NCBI RefSeq assembly: GCF_009711165.2
Contig: NZ_WMID02000028.1
Coordinates: 1-64,000 of the forward strand
DNA: 64,000 nt
Direction of reading: 5' to 3'
From: Flavobacterium sp. MC2016-06
GTDB taxonomy: Bacteria; Bacteroidota; Bacteroidia; Flavobacteriales; Flavobacteriaceae
The position numbers and the translations under genes are program-made. How positions within the stretch are numbered: the first letter of the stretch is position 1; each line of letters begins with the position of its first letter. Positions 45,726-53,961 of the stretch are shown in pieces. Below the pieces are notes generated by a model. It made no database searches and was not told the DNA's origin. It was given only the letters and a program-made list of their open reading frames with translations.

Positions 45726-46670
45726 TTAGTTTATACTATTCAGCATCTCAGCAATCTCATCTAATCTTGGTGTTAAGATAATTTCGATTCTGCGGTTTTT
45801 TGCTTTTCCTTCTGGAGTTGAATTACTTGCTAAAGGAGAGAATTCACTACGTCCCGCCGCTGTAAGTTTTTGTTTGTTGATTTTCTCATTTTCGCTCAAA
45901 ATAGCTACAATTGCTGTTGCTCTTTTGGTAGATAAATCCCAGTTGTTTGCAATTGGTCCAGAACCTGCATACGGATCGTCGTCTGTATGTCCTTCAATAA
46001 GAACAGAAAGATCTGGATTGTCTCCCAATACTTTTCCTAATTCTACAATTGCTTTTCTACCTTCTGTCCCAACAGCCCAGCTTCCTGAGTTAAAAAGTAA
46101 TTTGTTTTCCATAGAAACATATACTTTTCCGTTTCTCTGTTCTACAGTAAGACCTTTTCCTTCAAAACCATTTAATGCTTTAGAAAGAGTCTCTTTTAGT
46201 TTTTTCATTGCAGCTTCTTTTGCAGCAATCATATCTTCAAGTTCTTTTAATCGACTTGCTGTTTTATCTAAACGTGCTTGTTCTTCGGCCAAAGTTTTTC
46301 CTTTCGCTTCTAATTGTGCTAACAATTCACGGTTTTTATTCATATTGGCTTCTAATGCATCATTGCTGTTTTTCTCCAATGCATTATATGAATCTTGTAA
46401 AACTTTAAACTTTTTTTGCTCGGCAGCTAAATCGGCTTTTTGTTTGGCAAGATCGGCTTTGGTGCTGTTTAAGTCTTTTGTTAATGCATCACGATCTAAT
46501 TCTAACTGATTTTTTGATTTTTTCAAATCAGCATTTTCGTCAGCAATAGAACGGTTTTCTTTTTTTAGATCTGAATATTTTGTTTCTAAATCATTGTAAA
46601 TTTTCTTAGAAACACATGAAGTCGTGGATAAAGCTAAAACTAGCAATCCGATGGAGGCTTTTTTAATCAT
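45726..46670 (-). CDS. OmpA-family lipoprotein with long coiled coil
   Basis: The 314-residue protein has a lipoprotein signal (LALSTTSC, Cys19), a Lys/Glu/Ala-rich coiled coil (about 25-170) and a C-terminal OmpA peptidoglycan-binding domain (about 195-305: VLIEGHTDDDPYAGSGPIAN, NWDLSTKRATAIVAIL, RSEFSPLASNSTPEGKAKN and RRIEIILTPR). It should tether the outer membrane to peptidoglycan at a distance set by the coil. Conserved Asp and Arg of the diaminopimelate pocket are present. It is a monocistronic unit. Confidence 0.93.
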   Translation of the reverse strand: MIKKASIGLLVLALSTTSCVSKKIYNDLETKYSDLKKENRSIADENADLKKSKNQLELDRDALTKDLNSTKADLAKQKADLAAEQKKFKVLQDSYNALEKNSNDALEANMNKNRELLAQLEAKGKTLAEEQARLDKTASRLKELEDMIAAKEAAMKKLKETLSKALNGFEGKGLTVEQRNGKVYVSMENKLLFNSGSWAVGTEGRKAIVELGKVLGDNPDLSVLIEGHTDDDPYAGSGPIANNWDLSTKRATAIVAILSENEKINKQKLTAAGRSEFSPLASNSTPEGKAKNRRIEIILTPRLDEIAEMLNSIN

Positions 46671-46732
46671 CTTCTTTAATTGATTTTATTTGGGGCGCTT
46701 AATAATAATTCAAAAATTTCTTGTTTAACGAG

Positions 46733-46818
46733 TTACCTAGCCCTTATGGGAGCGGCATCCTTTTATTTTTTTTCTTTAAAAAAATAAAAGATAGAGCGGA
46801 CAGCAGGAAATAGCTCCT
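46733..46818. ncRNA. Possible structured intergenic element (Flavo-1-like?)
   Basis: The spacer between the OmpA and exonuclease III genes contains cctagcccttatgggagcgg, an A/T hairpin with 13-bp complementary arms (46760-46772 and 46778-46790), then gatagagcggacagcagg and aaatagctcct. The word GAGCGG flanks the hairpin on both sides. From memory, very similar arrangements recur between Flavobacterium genes and may correspond to the Flavo-1 RNA motif, but I could not test this. Strand and function are undetermined. Confidence 0.4.
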
Positions 46819-46876
46819 TCGACTATACGCTCAGGATGAAAACTTAGAGCATTAGTTAACAAGAACAATACCAAAA

Positions 46877-47638
46877 TTACTCGATCTCAACTAAAATTGG
46901 GCAGTGGTCTGAGTGCATAGCATCTGGAAGGATTACGGCACGCTTTAATTTATGCTGCAGCGAATCGCTCACTAAATTGTAATCTATACGCCAGCCTTTG
47001 TTATTACCACGGGCTCCCGCGCGATAACTCCACCAAGAATAATGATGTGGATCTTTGTTGAAATGACGAAAACTATCTATAAATCCCGATTTCATAAAGG
47101 CGTCTAACCAAGCTCGTTCTTGAGGTAGAAATCCAGAAACAGTTTTGTTACGAACTGGATCGTGAATGTCTATTGCTTCGTGGCAAATATTGTAATCCCC
47201 ACAAATTATTAGGTTTGGAATGGTAATTTTTAACTCATTAATGTAGTTTTGAAAATCGTCCATAAACATAAATTTATGATCTAATCTCTGAATGTTTGTT
47301 CCAGACGGAAGGTATAAACTCATTACAGAACAGTCATCAAAATCGGCACGAAGATTACGTCCTTCAAAATCCATGTGCTGAATTCCGGTTCCGTAAACTA
47401 CATTATTGGGCTTAATTTTAGACAAAATTGCGACACCGCTATATCCCTTTTTTGTAGCAGGATAGTAGTATTGATAAGGATAACCCGCAGCTGTGATATC
47501 GTCTACCGGAACTTGTTCTTGTGTTGCTTTTATTTCCTGAAGGCAAATAACATCTGGATTGGCTTGTTGCAGCCATTCGATAAAACCTTTAGTAATTGCA
47601 GCACGAATTCCGTTTACGTTATAAGAAATAATTTTCAT
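46877..47638 (-). CDS. xth: Exodeoxyribonuclease III (AP endonuclease)
   Basis: I start at MKIISYNVNGIRAAITKGF (ATG at 47638), giving 253 residues as in the Xth family; an upstream ATG adds eight doubtful residues. It cleaves DNA at abasic sites in base-excision repair. Motifs: ISYNVNGIR, DVICLQEIKA (metal-binding Glu), GYSGVAILSK, ICGDYNICH (catalytic Asp/Asn), and the C-terminal WRIDYNLVSD and HSDHCPILVEIE (catalytic Asp-His). It is divergent from olsF. Confidence 0.96.
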   Translation of the reverse strand: MKIISYNVNGIRAAITKGFIEWLQQANPDVICLQEIKATQEQVPVDDITAAGYPYQYYYPATKKGYSGVAILSKIKPNNVVYGTGIQHMDFEGRNLRADFDDCSVMSLYLPSGTNIQRLDHKFMFMDDFQNYINELKITIPNLIICGDYNICHEAIDIHDPVRNKTVSGFLPQERAWLDAFMKSGFIDSFRHFNKDPHHYSWWSYRAGARGNNKGWRIDYNLVSDSLQHKLKRAVILPDAMHSDHCPILVEIE

Positions 47639-47659
47639 TAGAGTTTTTTTTAAGGATTT

Positions 47660-47667
47660 CAAATGTA
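47660..47667 (-). promoter_or_regulatory. -7 box of xth (TACATTTG on the minus strand)
   Basis: TACATTTG matches TAnnTTTG and lies 21 bp before the xth ATG; no TTG is at the standard -33 distance. Confidence 0.45.
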
Positions 47668-47719
47668 ATAAAAAAGTGGAAAGTTTGCGTTTGAATCAAC
47701 GAAAAGTAGAGTTTTTTGT

Positions 47720-47727
47720 TATCTTTG
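47720..47727 (+). promoter_or_regulatory. -7 box of olsF (TATCTTTG)
   Basis: TATCTTTG matches TAnnTTTG, 30 bp before the olsF ATG. The nearest TTG (47691) is 26 nt upstream of the box, slightly longer than usual. Confidence 0.55.
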
Positions 47728-47757
47728 TTCGCTGTTCGAATAAATTAAAAGTACTAC

Positions 47758-49560
47758 ATGGGTTTAGTTACCGCGAAAGAAGTTGCAAAGGCGATAAATG
47801 TTGAAAAGTACGGAGTTCTAGGTACTTTTTCAGGCTGGATTCTTATGAAAGTTCTTAAGATCTCTACCCTTAATAAAATCTATGACCATAATAAACATTT
47901 GGAAGATGTTGCGTTTTTGAACGGAATTCTGGATGAAATGGAAATTAAATTTGAAATTCCTGAAGAAGACTTAAAACGTTTACCAAAAGACGGCGCTTAT
48001 ATTACCATTTCTAATCATCCGCTGGGTGGTATTGATGGGATTTTGTTATTGAAATTAATGCTTGAGAGAGAGCCAAATTTTAAGATCATTGCCAATTTCT
48101 TATTACACAGAATTGTTCCGCTAAAAAAATACATCATGCCGGTGAATCCTTTTGAAAATCATAAGGATGCTAAGTCTAGTGTTATTGGAATTAAAGAAAC
48201 TTTACGCCATTTAAGTGACGGAAAACCCTTAGGGATTTTTCCTGCAGGTGAAGTTTCGACTTATAAAGATGGAAAATTGGTTGTGGATAAACCTTGGGAA
48301 GAAGGCGCTCTAAAATTGATTAGAAAAGCAAAAGTTCCGGTTGTTCCAATTTATTTTCATGCTAAAAACAGTAAATTATTTTATTGGCTTTCTAAAATCG
48401 ATGATACTTTACGTACTGCAAAACTACCATCTGAACTGCTTACACAGAAAGATCGTATCATAAAAGTTCGTATTGGAAAACCTATTTCTGTAAACGAGCA
48501 AAATGAGATCCAATCCTTTGAAGAATATTCAGAATTCTTAAGAAAGAAAACTTATATGCTGGCAAATCCTTTTGAAAAGGACACCAAATTATTAGATACT
48601 GCAAGCCTAAAAATCCCGAAAGCACCTAAGAAAATTGTTACGCCAGCAAGCGAATCAAAAATGATCGAGGAAGTAAATGCTTTGCGTGGAAGTGACTGCC
48701 GTTTATTGCAAAGTAAAAATTACGAAGTGTTTTTTGCCACTGCGAAATCTATTCCGAATGTTCTGCATGAAATTGGCCGTTTACGCGAAATTACATTCCG
48801 TGAAGTAGGTGAAGGAACTAATGAATCTATAGATATAGATGAATATGATCAATATTATCACCATATGTTTTTGTGGGATGATGAAACCAAAAAAATTGCA
48901 GGTGCATACCGAATGGGATTAGGCGCCGAGATTTATCCTAAATATGGGCTTGAAGGTTTTTACCTAACAGAACTGTTTAGATTTGAGCCCGAATTACACG
49001 ATATGATGCACAAATCTATCGAAATGGGTCGTGCTTTTATTATAAAAGAATACCAGCAAAAACCAATGCCTTTGTTTTTATTATGGAAAGGTATTATTCA
49101 TACAACCTTACGTTATCCTGAACATAAATATCTTTTGGGCGGTGTAAGTATCAGTAATCAGTTTTCAGATTTCTCTAAATCGCTGATGATTGAGTTTATG
49201 AAATCTAATTATTACGATCCCTATATTGCACAATATATTCATCCTAAAAAGGCTTATAAGGTAAAATTAAAAGATGCTGATAAAGACTTTATTTTTGATG
49301 AAGCAGAATCTGACTTAAACAAATTTGATAAAATTATTGACGAATTAGAACCAGGAAACTTACGCTTGCCGGTTTTAATTAAGAAATACATCAAACAAAA
49401 TGCACGTGTTGTTGCTTTTAATGTTGACCCTTTATTTAATAATGCAATAGATGGTTTGATGTACATTAGAATTGCAGATATTCCTGAAAGCACTATGAAA
49501 CCTGTTATTGAGGAATTTCAAATAGAATTAGAACGTAAATTATCTGAGAAAGAAGATTAA
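47758..49560 (+). CDS. olsF: Bifunctional ornithine-lipid acyltransferase (OlsF-type)
   Basis: The 600-residue protein fuses a PlsC-type acyltransferase (about 60-270) to an OlsB-type GNAT acyltransferase (about 310-500). The first has ISNHPLGGID (H87, D93), an HX5D variant of the usual HX4D box, and IFPAGEVSTYKDG. The second contains VFFATAKSIPNVLHEIGRLR, ITFREVGEGTNESID and IAGAYRMGLG, as in acyl-ACP-using N-acyltransferases. Together they would N-acylate ornithine and then O-acylate it, making ornithine lipids. OlsF was described in Serratia and reported in Flavobacterium; the substrate here is inferred by homology. Confidence 0.85.
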   Translation: MGLVTAKEVAKAINVEKYGVLGTFSGWILMKVLKISTLNKIYDHNKHLEDVAFLNGILDEMEIKFEIPEEDLKRLPKDGAYITISNHPLGGIDGILLLKLMLEREPNFKIIANFLLHRIVPLKKYIMPVNPFENHKDAKSSVIGIKETLRHLSDGKPLGIFPAGEVSTYKDGKLVVDKPWEEGALKLIRKAKVPVVPIYFHAKNSKLFYWLSKIDDTLRTAKLPSELLTQKDRIIKVRIGKPISVNEQNEIQSFEEYSEFLRKKTYMLANPFEKDTKLLDTASLKIPKAPKKIVTPASESKMIEEVNALRGSDCRLLQSKNYEVFFATAKSIPNVLHEIGRLREITFREVGEGTNESIDIDEYDQYYHHMFLWDDETKKIAGAYRMGLGAEIYPKYGLEGFYLTELFRFEPELHDMMHKSIEMGRAFIIKEYQQKPMPLFLLWKGIIHTTLRYPEHKYLLGGVSISNQFSDFSKSLMIEFMKSNYYDPYIAQYIHPKKAYKVKLKDADKDFIFDEAESDLNKFDKIIDELEPGNLRLPVLIKKYIKQNARVVAFNVDPLFNNAIDGLMYIRIADIPESTMKPVIEEFQIELERKLSEKED

Positions 49561-49582
49561 ATTTACTTTAGATATAAAAAAG

Positions 49583-49615
49583 AAAAATCCCGTATCGCTT
49601 GATACGGGATTTTTT
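49583..49615. terminator. Bidirectional terminator
   Basis: ATCCCGTATC and GATACGGGAT pair across a 4-nt loop with A5 and T6 flanks, between convergent olsF and the DUF2752 gene. Confidence 0.9.
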
Positions 49616-49620
49616 ATGTT

Positions 49621-50094
49621 TTAAAACCAAATGGTTTGATGCAGTATATCATCAAATGAATTGTTTCTAATAAAGAAAATCAATCTTATAAAATGATAAA
49701 CTCCAAGAAAAACTGCCAAACCATAGGCTAATTTTCTATTGTATAAAAGTCCGTTAAAGTATTCTTTCTTTGTAATCAATTCAGTAGTTAACACAATAAT
49801 GGTTACCCAGCAGAATGCAATAACAAAAGGACCTAAAATATGATAGCTTATTGATTTATAAAGATCGCCTTGGTAAAAATATACCAGGGATTTGGTAATG
49901 CCGCATCCTGGACACGGGAAACCTATAATCATTTTAAAAGGACAAAAAGATTGATCTGACTCTAAATGATTATTATGATTGTCGAGCATTAAAAAAAACG
50001 GAACTATCAGTGTAATTACTGCACCGATAATTCCGTAAATTTTACGTCTTGTTTTGTTATTATTTATATAATCTGTTGATATCACCTTGTACAA
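49621..50094 (-). CDS. DUF2752 membrane protein
   Basis: The 157-residue protein has about three transmembrane helices and the family motif FPCPGCGITKSLVYFYQGD, whose Cys pair and following segment define DUF2752. The function of the family is unknown. Its start overlaps the preceding DUF4234-like gene by 35 bp, so the two are translationally coupled. Confidence 0.88.
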   Translation of the reverse strand: MYKVISTDYINNNKTRRKIYGIIGAVITLIVPFFLMLDNHNNHLESDQSFCPFKMIIGFPCPGCGITKSLVYFYQGDLYKSISYHILGPFVIAFCWVTIIVLTTELITKKEYFNGLLYNRKLAYGLAVFLGVYHFIRLIFFIRNNSFDDILHQTIWF

Positions 50095-50437
50095 TCATTG
50101 CTGCAGCAAAAGGAAAAAAGAATCCTAATACAATTAATAAAGTAGATTGGTCTTTTTGAAGTTCACCAGTTCTTTTATAAACTTCAGGTAAAGCTTCTTT
50201 ACCTGCTAAATAGTAAAAATAAATATTAACTGGCATACAACAACCTGCAAAAATTGCAATAGGCTGCGAAATAACTTCTCTTTTAGATACTGCGTTAAAA
50301 ACCTCTGCTACTTTAATATTCCAATAAATTAAATACAATCCACAAGTTAAAAATCCAAAAAGCAAAACCATAATTGGGTCAACTTTAAATACTGGGATTG
50401 GGTCATTAAAATTATTCGATGTTTCTTGTAATTCCAT
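50060..50437 (-). CDS. DUF4234-like membrane protein
   Basis: The 125-residue protein contains three hydrophobic segments: PIMVLLFGFLTCGLYLIYWN near residue 25, AIFAGCCMPVNIYFYYLAG in the middle, and LLIVLGFFFPFAAAMIVQGD near the end. The FLTCGLYLIYW signature and the final QGDINRL are typical of DUF4234. The role is unknown; it is paired with the DUF2752 gene, a frequent association of small membrane proteins. Confidence 0.8.
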   Translation of the reverse strand: MELQETSNNFNDPIPVFKVDPIMVLLFGFLTCGLYLIYWNIKVAEVFNAVSKREVISQPIAIFAGCCMPVNIYFYYLAGKEALPEVYKRTGELQKDQSTLLIVLGFFFPFAAAMIVQGDINRLYK

Positions 50438-50652
50438 TTTTTCTTATTGAATTCGTTAATTCCTACTCTTCGGATTTTCGGTTCCTCCTGCTCTTAAAAG
50501 AAGATCTTATTTAGATTGATCCTTTAAAAATCGGAAACAATATTATTAAAAATTAACAAAGAAAGCTAATTATCTTAAGAAAAATTTAGAAGAAAAGACT
50601 CGTTATTAAAGGCTGAAAAAATAAAGCGCAAAAAAAATACATTTTATCTATT

Positions 50653-51600
50653 TTATTTTGAATAAACTGCTTTAATCTTATCTACAATAACTTGCGCTAA
50701 ACGCTCGTGGCTTTCAAAAGTCCAGCCTGCGATATGAGGCGTTAGTAAAACATTTTTAGCTTCCAGTAGATATTGAAAAGCTTCTGGAGTGTTTTTATCT
50801 TGAAATAAAGTTTCAAAAGATAATTTCTCATACTCCAAAACATCCAAACCTGCCCCTAAAACCTTTTTAGCCTTCATAGCTTCAACTAAATCAGCTGTAA
50901 CAATGTTTTTACCACGTGAAGTATTTATAATCCAAAATGGCTTAGAAAATGCGTTTATGAAGTCAGCGTTAACCATTTTGTCAGTTTCTGGTGTCCATGG
51001 AAGATGTAAACTCAAAACATCGGCCTTCTCTTGCAATTCTTGTAAAGAAACTTGTCTGGCATTTTCATCACCAACATTTTCTAAAATATCATAACACAAA
51101 ACCTCCGTTTCAAAACCGCGGAGTTTTTTAGCAAAAGCTTTTCCCATATTCCCATAACCAATAATCCCAACTGTTTTTAAATCGAGTTCATGACCGCGGT
51201 TGCTTTCACGATTCCAATGGCCTGATCTTATTTCGGCATCGGCCTGATTCAAGTTATTAAACAAAGATAAAATTACGCCAAGCGAATGTTCTGCAACTGC
51301 GTTGCGATTTCCTTCTGGCGCCGCAATTAAATGAATTCCTTTGCTCTCAGCATAGTCACAATCAATACTTTCAAGACCTGCGCCTACTCTTGCAATAAAT
51401 TGCAACTTAGTTGCATTATCTAAAAACGTCTTATCAATCTTAAAACGACTGCGAATTACAACTCCATTATAATCTTTTATTTTAGCTTCAATTTCTTCTT
51501 TAGAAGATTTAAAGTCAGCGTGATTTTCAAAACCAGCATCTTCCAATTGCTGCCAAAGAATAGGATTATTACTGTCGATATGTAGAATCTTGATACTCAT
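50653..51600 (-). CDS. D-2-hydroxyacid dehydrogenase (SerA-like)
   Basis: The 315-residue NAD-dependent enzyme has an N-terminal substrate domain (FIARVGAGLESIDCDYAESK) and the NAD-binding motif TVGIIGYGNMGKAFAKKL. Catalytic residues fit the family: Arg in INTSRGKNIV, Glu around the GLDVLEYE segment, and His in LTPHIAGWT. It resembles 3-phosphoglycerate dehydrogenase without the C-terminal ACT domain, so a serine-pathway role is possible but not proven. It has its own promoter. Confidence 0.93.
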   Translation of the reverse strand: MSIKILHIDSNNPILWQQLEDAGFENHADFKSSKEEIEAKIKDYNGVVIRSRFKIDKTFLDNATKLQFIARVGAGLESIDCDYAESKGIHLIAAPEGNRNAVAEHSLGVILSLFNNLNQADAEIRSGHWNRESNRGHELDLKTVGIIGYGNMGKAFAKKLRGFETEVLCYDILENVGDENARQVSLQELQEKADVLSLHLPWTPETDKMVNADFINAFSKPFWIINTSRGKNIVTADLVEAMKAKKVLGAGLDVLEYEKLSFETLFQDKNTPEAFQYLLEAKNVLLTPHIAGWTFESHERLAQVIVDKIKAVYSK

Positions 51601-51629
51601 TTTTTGATTTTTAATTAAATAATTGACAA

Positions 51630-51662
51630 CAAAAATACGGCTTATTATTTATTCTTAAACAA
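51630..51662 (-). promoter_or_regulatory. Promoter of the D-2-hydroxyacid dehydrogenase gene (TTG-N22-TATTTTTG)
   Basis: On the minus strand TTG (51662-51660) precedes TATTTTTG (51637-51630) by 22 nt, fitting the flavobacterial consensus, with a 29-nt leader. Confidence 0.7.
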
Positions 51663-51724
51663 AGAAAAACCAGCAAATTCAATCCATCAAAAGCATTGGA
51701 GTTTTTTATTGGTGAGATTTTTTT

Positions 51725-51732
51725 TACCTTTG
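51725..51732 (+). promoter_or_regulatory. -7 box of nhaA (TACCTTTG)
   Basis: TACCTTTG matches TAnnTTTG. It lies just before an in-frame ATG at 51738 and 65 bp before the preferred ATG at 51798. Confidence 0.55.
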
Positions 51733-51797
51733 GATAATTGAGGATTTTAAATTCCCTCTTAATATTTCTCTTTTTAAATCCATACAACTCCTTACAA

Positions 51798-52952
51798 ATG
51801 AAATTAACCAAGACTTTTAAAGCCTTTTTTGAAAATGAAAAATCAGGAGGACTCCTTTTACTTTTTGTTACGGTTATCTCACTTTTTCTAGCCAATTCTT
51901 CTTTTCAAGCCGATTATATTGGTTTTTGGGACAAAGAATTTTCTGGACATTCTATTACCCATTGGATAAACGATGGCTTGATGACGATTTTCTTTTTATT
52001 AATTGGTTTAGAATTAGAACGTGAAATTTATCACGGTGAATTGTCTAATATTAGAAATGCATCATTACCAATTATGGCTGCCTTTGGCGGTATGCTTGTT
52101 CCTGCCGCGATTTTCTTAGCTCTAAATTTTGGTACAGCTACTCAAAACGGAGCTGGAATTCCGATGGCAACAGATATTGCATTTGCTATTGGAATATTAT
52201 CTCTTTTGGGAAAAAAAGTTCCTGCTTCTTTAAAAATATTTTTAACCGCCTTGGCAGTAATTGATGATTTAGGCGCTATAATTGTTATTGCTATTTTTTA
52301 CACTACTACAATTGCTTTTGTTAACCTTGCCATTGCATTGGGAATTTGGGCTTTTTTATTCCTTTTAAATCGACTGAAAATTCACAACTTAATTCCATAC
52401 CTAATTGGAGGAATTGCAATGTGGTATTTTATGCTTCATTCTGGAGTACATGCAACAATAACAGGAGTTATTTTAGCATTTGTAATTCCGTTTGGAGATG
52501 GCGGCGAAAAATCAGTTTCTTACCAATTACAGCATTTTTTACATAAACCAGTTGCATTCGTTATTTTACCCTTGTTTGCCATGGCAAATACTTGCATCGC
52601 TATTCAATCTGACTGGCATGAAGGTCTAAATCATCCGAACGCTTTCGGAATTATTTTAGGATTAGTTATCGGTAAACCTTTAGGAATCGTGCTTTTCTCT
52701 TCTATCGGTGTTAGTGCAGGTTTGTGTGCTCTGCCCAAAAACTTAAAATGGGCGCACATTTTAGGCGCTGGAATGCTTGGAGGAATTGGTTTTACGATGT
52801 CAATTTTTATTACCATTTTAGCCTTTAAGGATCCTGAAACCATTGTTTTTTCTAAAATTGCAATTCTAATCGCCTCTATGCTTTCTGGTATTTTTGGATT
52901 TTTCTATTTGAAATACACTTTGAGCAAAAAGAAAAAACAACAGAAAGTATGA
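51798..52952 (+). CDS. nhaA: Na+/H+ antiporter NhaA
   Basis: I start at MKLTKTFKAFFENEKSGGLL (ATG at 51798), giving 384 residues as in the family; the longer frame from 51738 adds 20 residues of spacer-like sequence. The inner-membrane antiporter exchanges Na+ or Li+ for protons. Key features are the NDGLMTIFFLLIGLELERE segment, MATDIAFAIGILSLLGK, and the ion-binding aspartate pair in LAVIDDLGAIIVIA. About 11-12 helices are present. It overlaps the next lipoprotein gene by 4 bp (ATGA). Confidence 0.96.
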   Translation: MKLTKTFKAFFENEKSGGLLLLFVTVISLFLANSSFQADYIGFWDKEFSGHSITHWINDGLMTIFFLLIGLELEREIYHGELSNIRNASLPIMAAFGGMLVPAAIFLALNFGTATQNGAGIPMATDIAFAIGILSLLGKKVPASLKIFLTALAVIDDLGAIIVIAIFYTTTIAFVNLAIALGIWAFLFLLNRLKIHNLIPYLIGGIAMWYFMLHSGVHATITGVILAFVIPFGDGGEKSVSYQLQHFLHKPVAFVILPLFAMANTCIAIQSDWHEGLNHPNAFGIILGLVIGKPLGIVLFSSIGVSAGLCALPKNLKWAHILGAGMLGGIGFTMSIFITILAFKDPETIVFSKIAILIASMLSGIFGFFYLKYTLSKKKKQQKV

Positions 52953-53467
52953 GTTTAACCAATAAATGCATTGCCTCACTTCTATTTTTTCTATCTATTA
53001 CGGCTTGCAATACTAAAAACAAAGAGATAAGCATTCCCAAAGAGCAGACTGGAAACACAACAAAGCTTTCTATACCGAAAAATGAAGAATCAATTGAAGG
53101 TGTTTACAGATCTAACGAATGTGAACTTTCAGTAGTAATTACAAAAACAAAAGACGGTTACGACTATTTACTAAAAACGAGCCAACGAAAAGTAAAAGGT
53201 AAAGCAAGTTTTACCAAAAGTGAATCTGGCGAGAATTATTTGACCTTAGAGGGTATTAAATGGGACGAATACGAGGGCGATATCAGCCAAGAAGACGAAA
53301 CAGATTCTATTCCGACTAAAGAACTTGAAATTCCAGTTGGCATTGATGCCAGTTATGTAAAAGACACTCTAACGATTCAGAATTATGGCAATGCGATGAA
53401 TTCTTACACTAAGATTTCTGAATGCGGCAGTAAATATATCCAGCTTATTAAAATTCCAAATAGATAA
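52949..53467 (+). CDS. Lipoprotein of unknown function
   Basis: The 172-residue protein starts with a lipoprotein signal (FFLSITAC) and continues as a beta-rich soluble domain (SIEGVYRSNECELSVVITK, GYDYLLKTSQRKVKGK, ending TKISECGSKYIQLIK) with two Cys in the C-terminal half of the mature part. No family is recognised. The start overlaps the nhaA stop by 4 bp, implying translational coupling and a possible periplasmic role linked to ion homeostasis. Confidence 0.75.
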   Translation: MSLTNKCIASLLFFLSITACNTKNKEISIPKEQTGNTTKLSIPKNEESIEGVYRSNECELSVVITKTKDGYDYLLKTSQRKVKGKASFTKSESGENYLTLEGIKWDEYEGDISQEDETDSIPTKELEIPVGIDASYVKDTLTIQNYGNAMNSYTKISECGSKYIQLIKIPNR

Positions 53468-53478
53468 TTTATTTGATT

Positions 53479-53895
53479 ATGAAAGGAATTAGACAAATAC
53501 TTAGTTTATGTATATCTCTTTTAATGGTGTTAATTGCTGTAATACTTTATCAAATAAAATATAATTCCACACAACCTAATCTAGAGTGCCAAATTCCTGT
53601 TCCTTTTTGTGGCACTCAATCTTTTCAACAAACAGGAAACATGTACGAAGGAAAAGAGATTTTTAATTCCAATTGTGCCGCTTGCCACAAATTAGATGCC
53701 AAGAGTACAGGACCAGCACTTCGTGGTATAGATTCTTTAGTTTTTGTAAAATGGATGCTCATAAAAAACCACAAAATCGACAGTACTAAAATTGAAAACT
53801 TAGGAATCGACTATCACCGAACAATGTTTAAAAATGTTTTGAATGAAGAAAATCTTCCATTCCTAATTGGGTATTGTTCAGGAATATGTAATTAA
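53479..53895 (+). CDS. Membrane-anchored c-type cytochrome
   Basis: I start at the ATG at 53479 (MKGIRQILSLC). The 138-residue protein has an N-terminal membrane anchor (about 5-25) and one haem-binding motif CAACH (C66, C69, H70) followed by KLDAKSTGPALRGIDS, with a downstream Met (HRTMFKNV) as the likely sixth ligand. It is a small monohaem cytochrome for electron transfer on the periplasmic side. Two further Cys near the C-terminus (GYCSGIC) are unusual. It lies 11 bp after the lipoprotein gene. Confidence 0.88.
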   Translation: MKGIRQILSLCISLLMVLIAVILYQIKYNSTQPNLECQIPVPFCGTQSFQQTGNMYEGKEIFNSNCAACHKLDAKSTGPALRGIDSLVFVKWMLIKNHKIDSTKIENLGIDYHRTMFKNVLNEENLPFLIGYCSGICN

Positions 53896-53897
53896 AC

Positions 53898-53944
53898 AAA
53901 AATCCAAATTCCGATTTGATTATCAAATTGGAATTTGGATTTTA
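53898..53944. terminator. Bidirectional terminator
   Basis: AAAATCCAAATTCC and GGAATTTGGATTTT pair across an internal ATTTG/CAAAT extension, a long stem between convergent cytochrome and proC genes. Confidence 0.85.
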
Positions 53945-53961
53945 TATTTTTGGAATTTAAA

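Noticed and set aside
45579..45764. 61-codon plus-strand frame next to the OmpA terminator
   Set aside because: It covers the terminator hairpin and the antisense end of the OmpA gene; no family support.
45874..46509. 211-codon plus-strand frame opposite the OmpA lipoprotein
   Set aside because: It is a shadow of the Lys/Ala-rich coiled-coil coding sequence on the other strand.
49254..49493. 79-codon minus-strand frame inside olsF
   Set aside because: It is antisense to a well-supported coding region with no independent evidence.
51611..51895. 94-codon minus-strand frame overlapping the nhaA start
   Set aside because: It is antisense to nhaA and its promoter, with no domain or plausible start.
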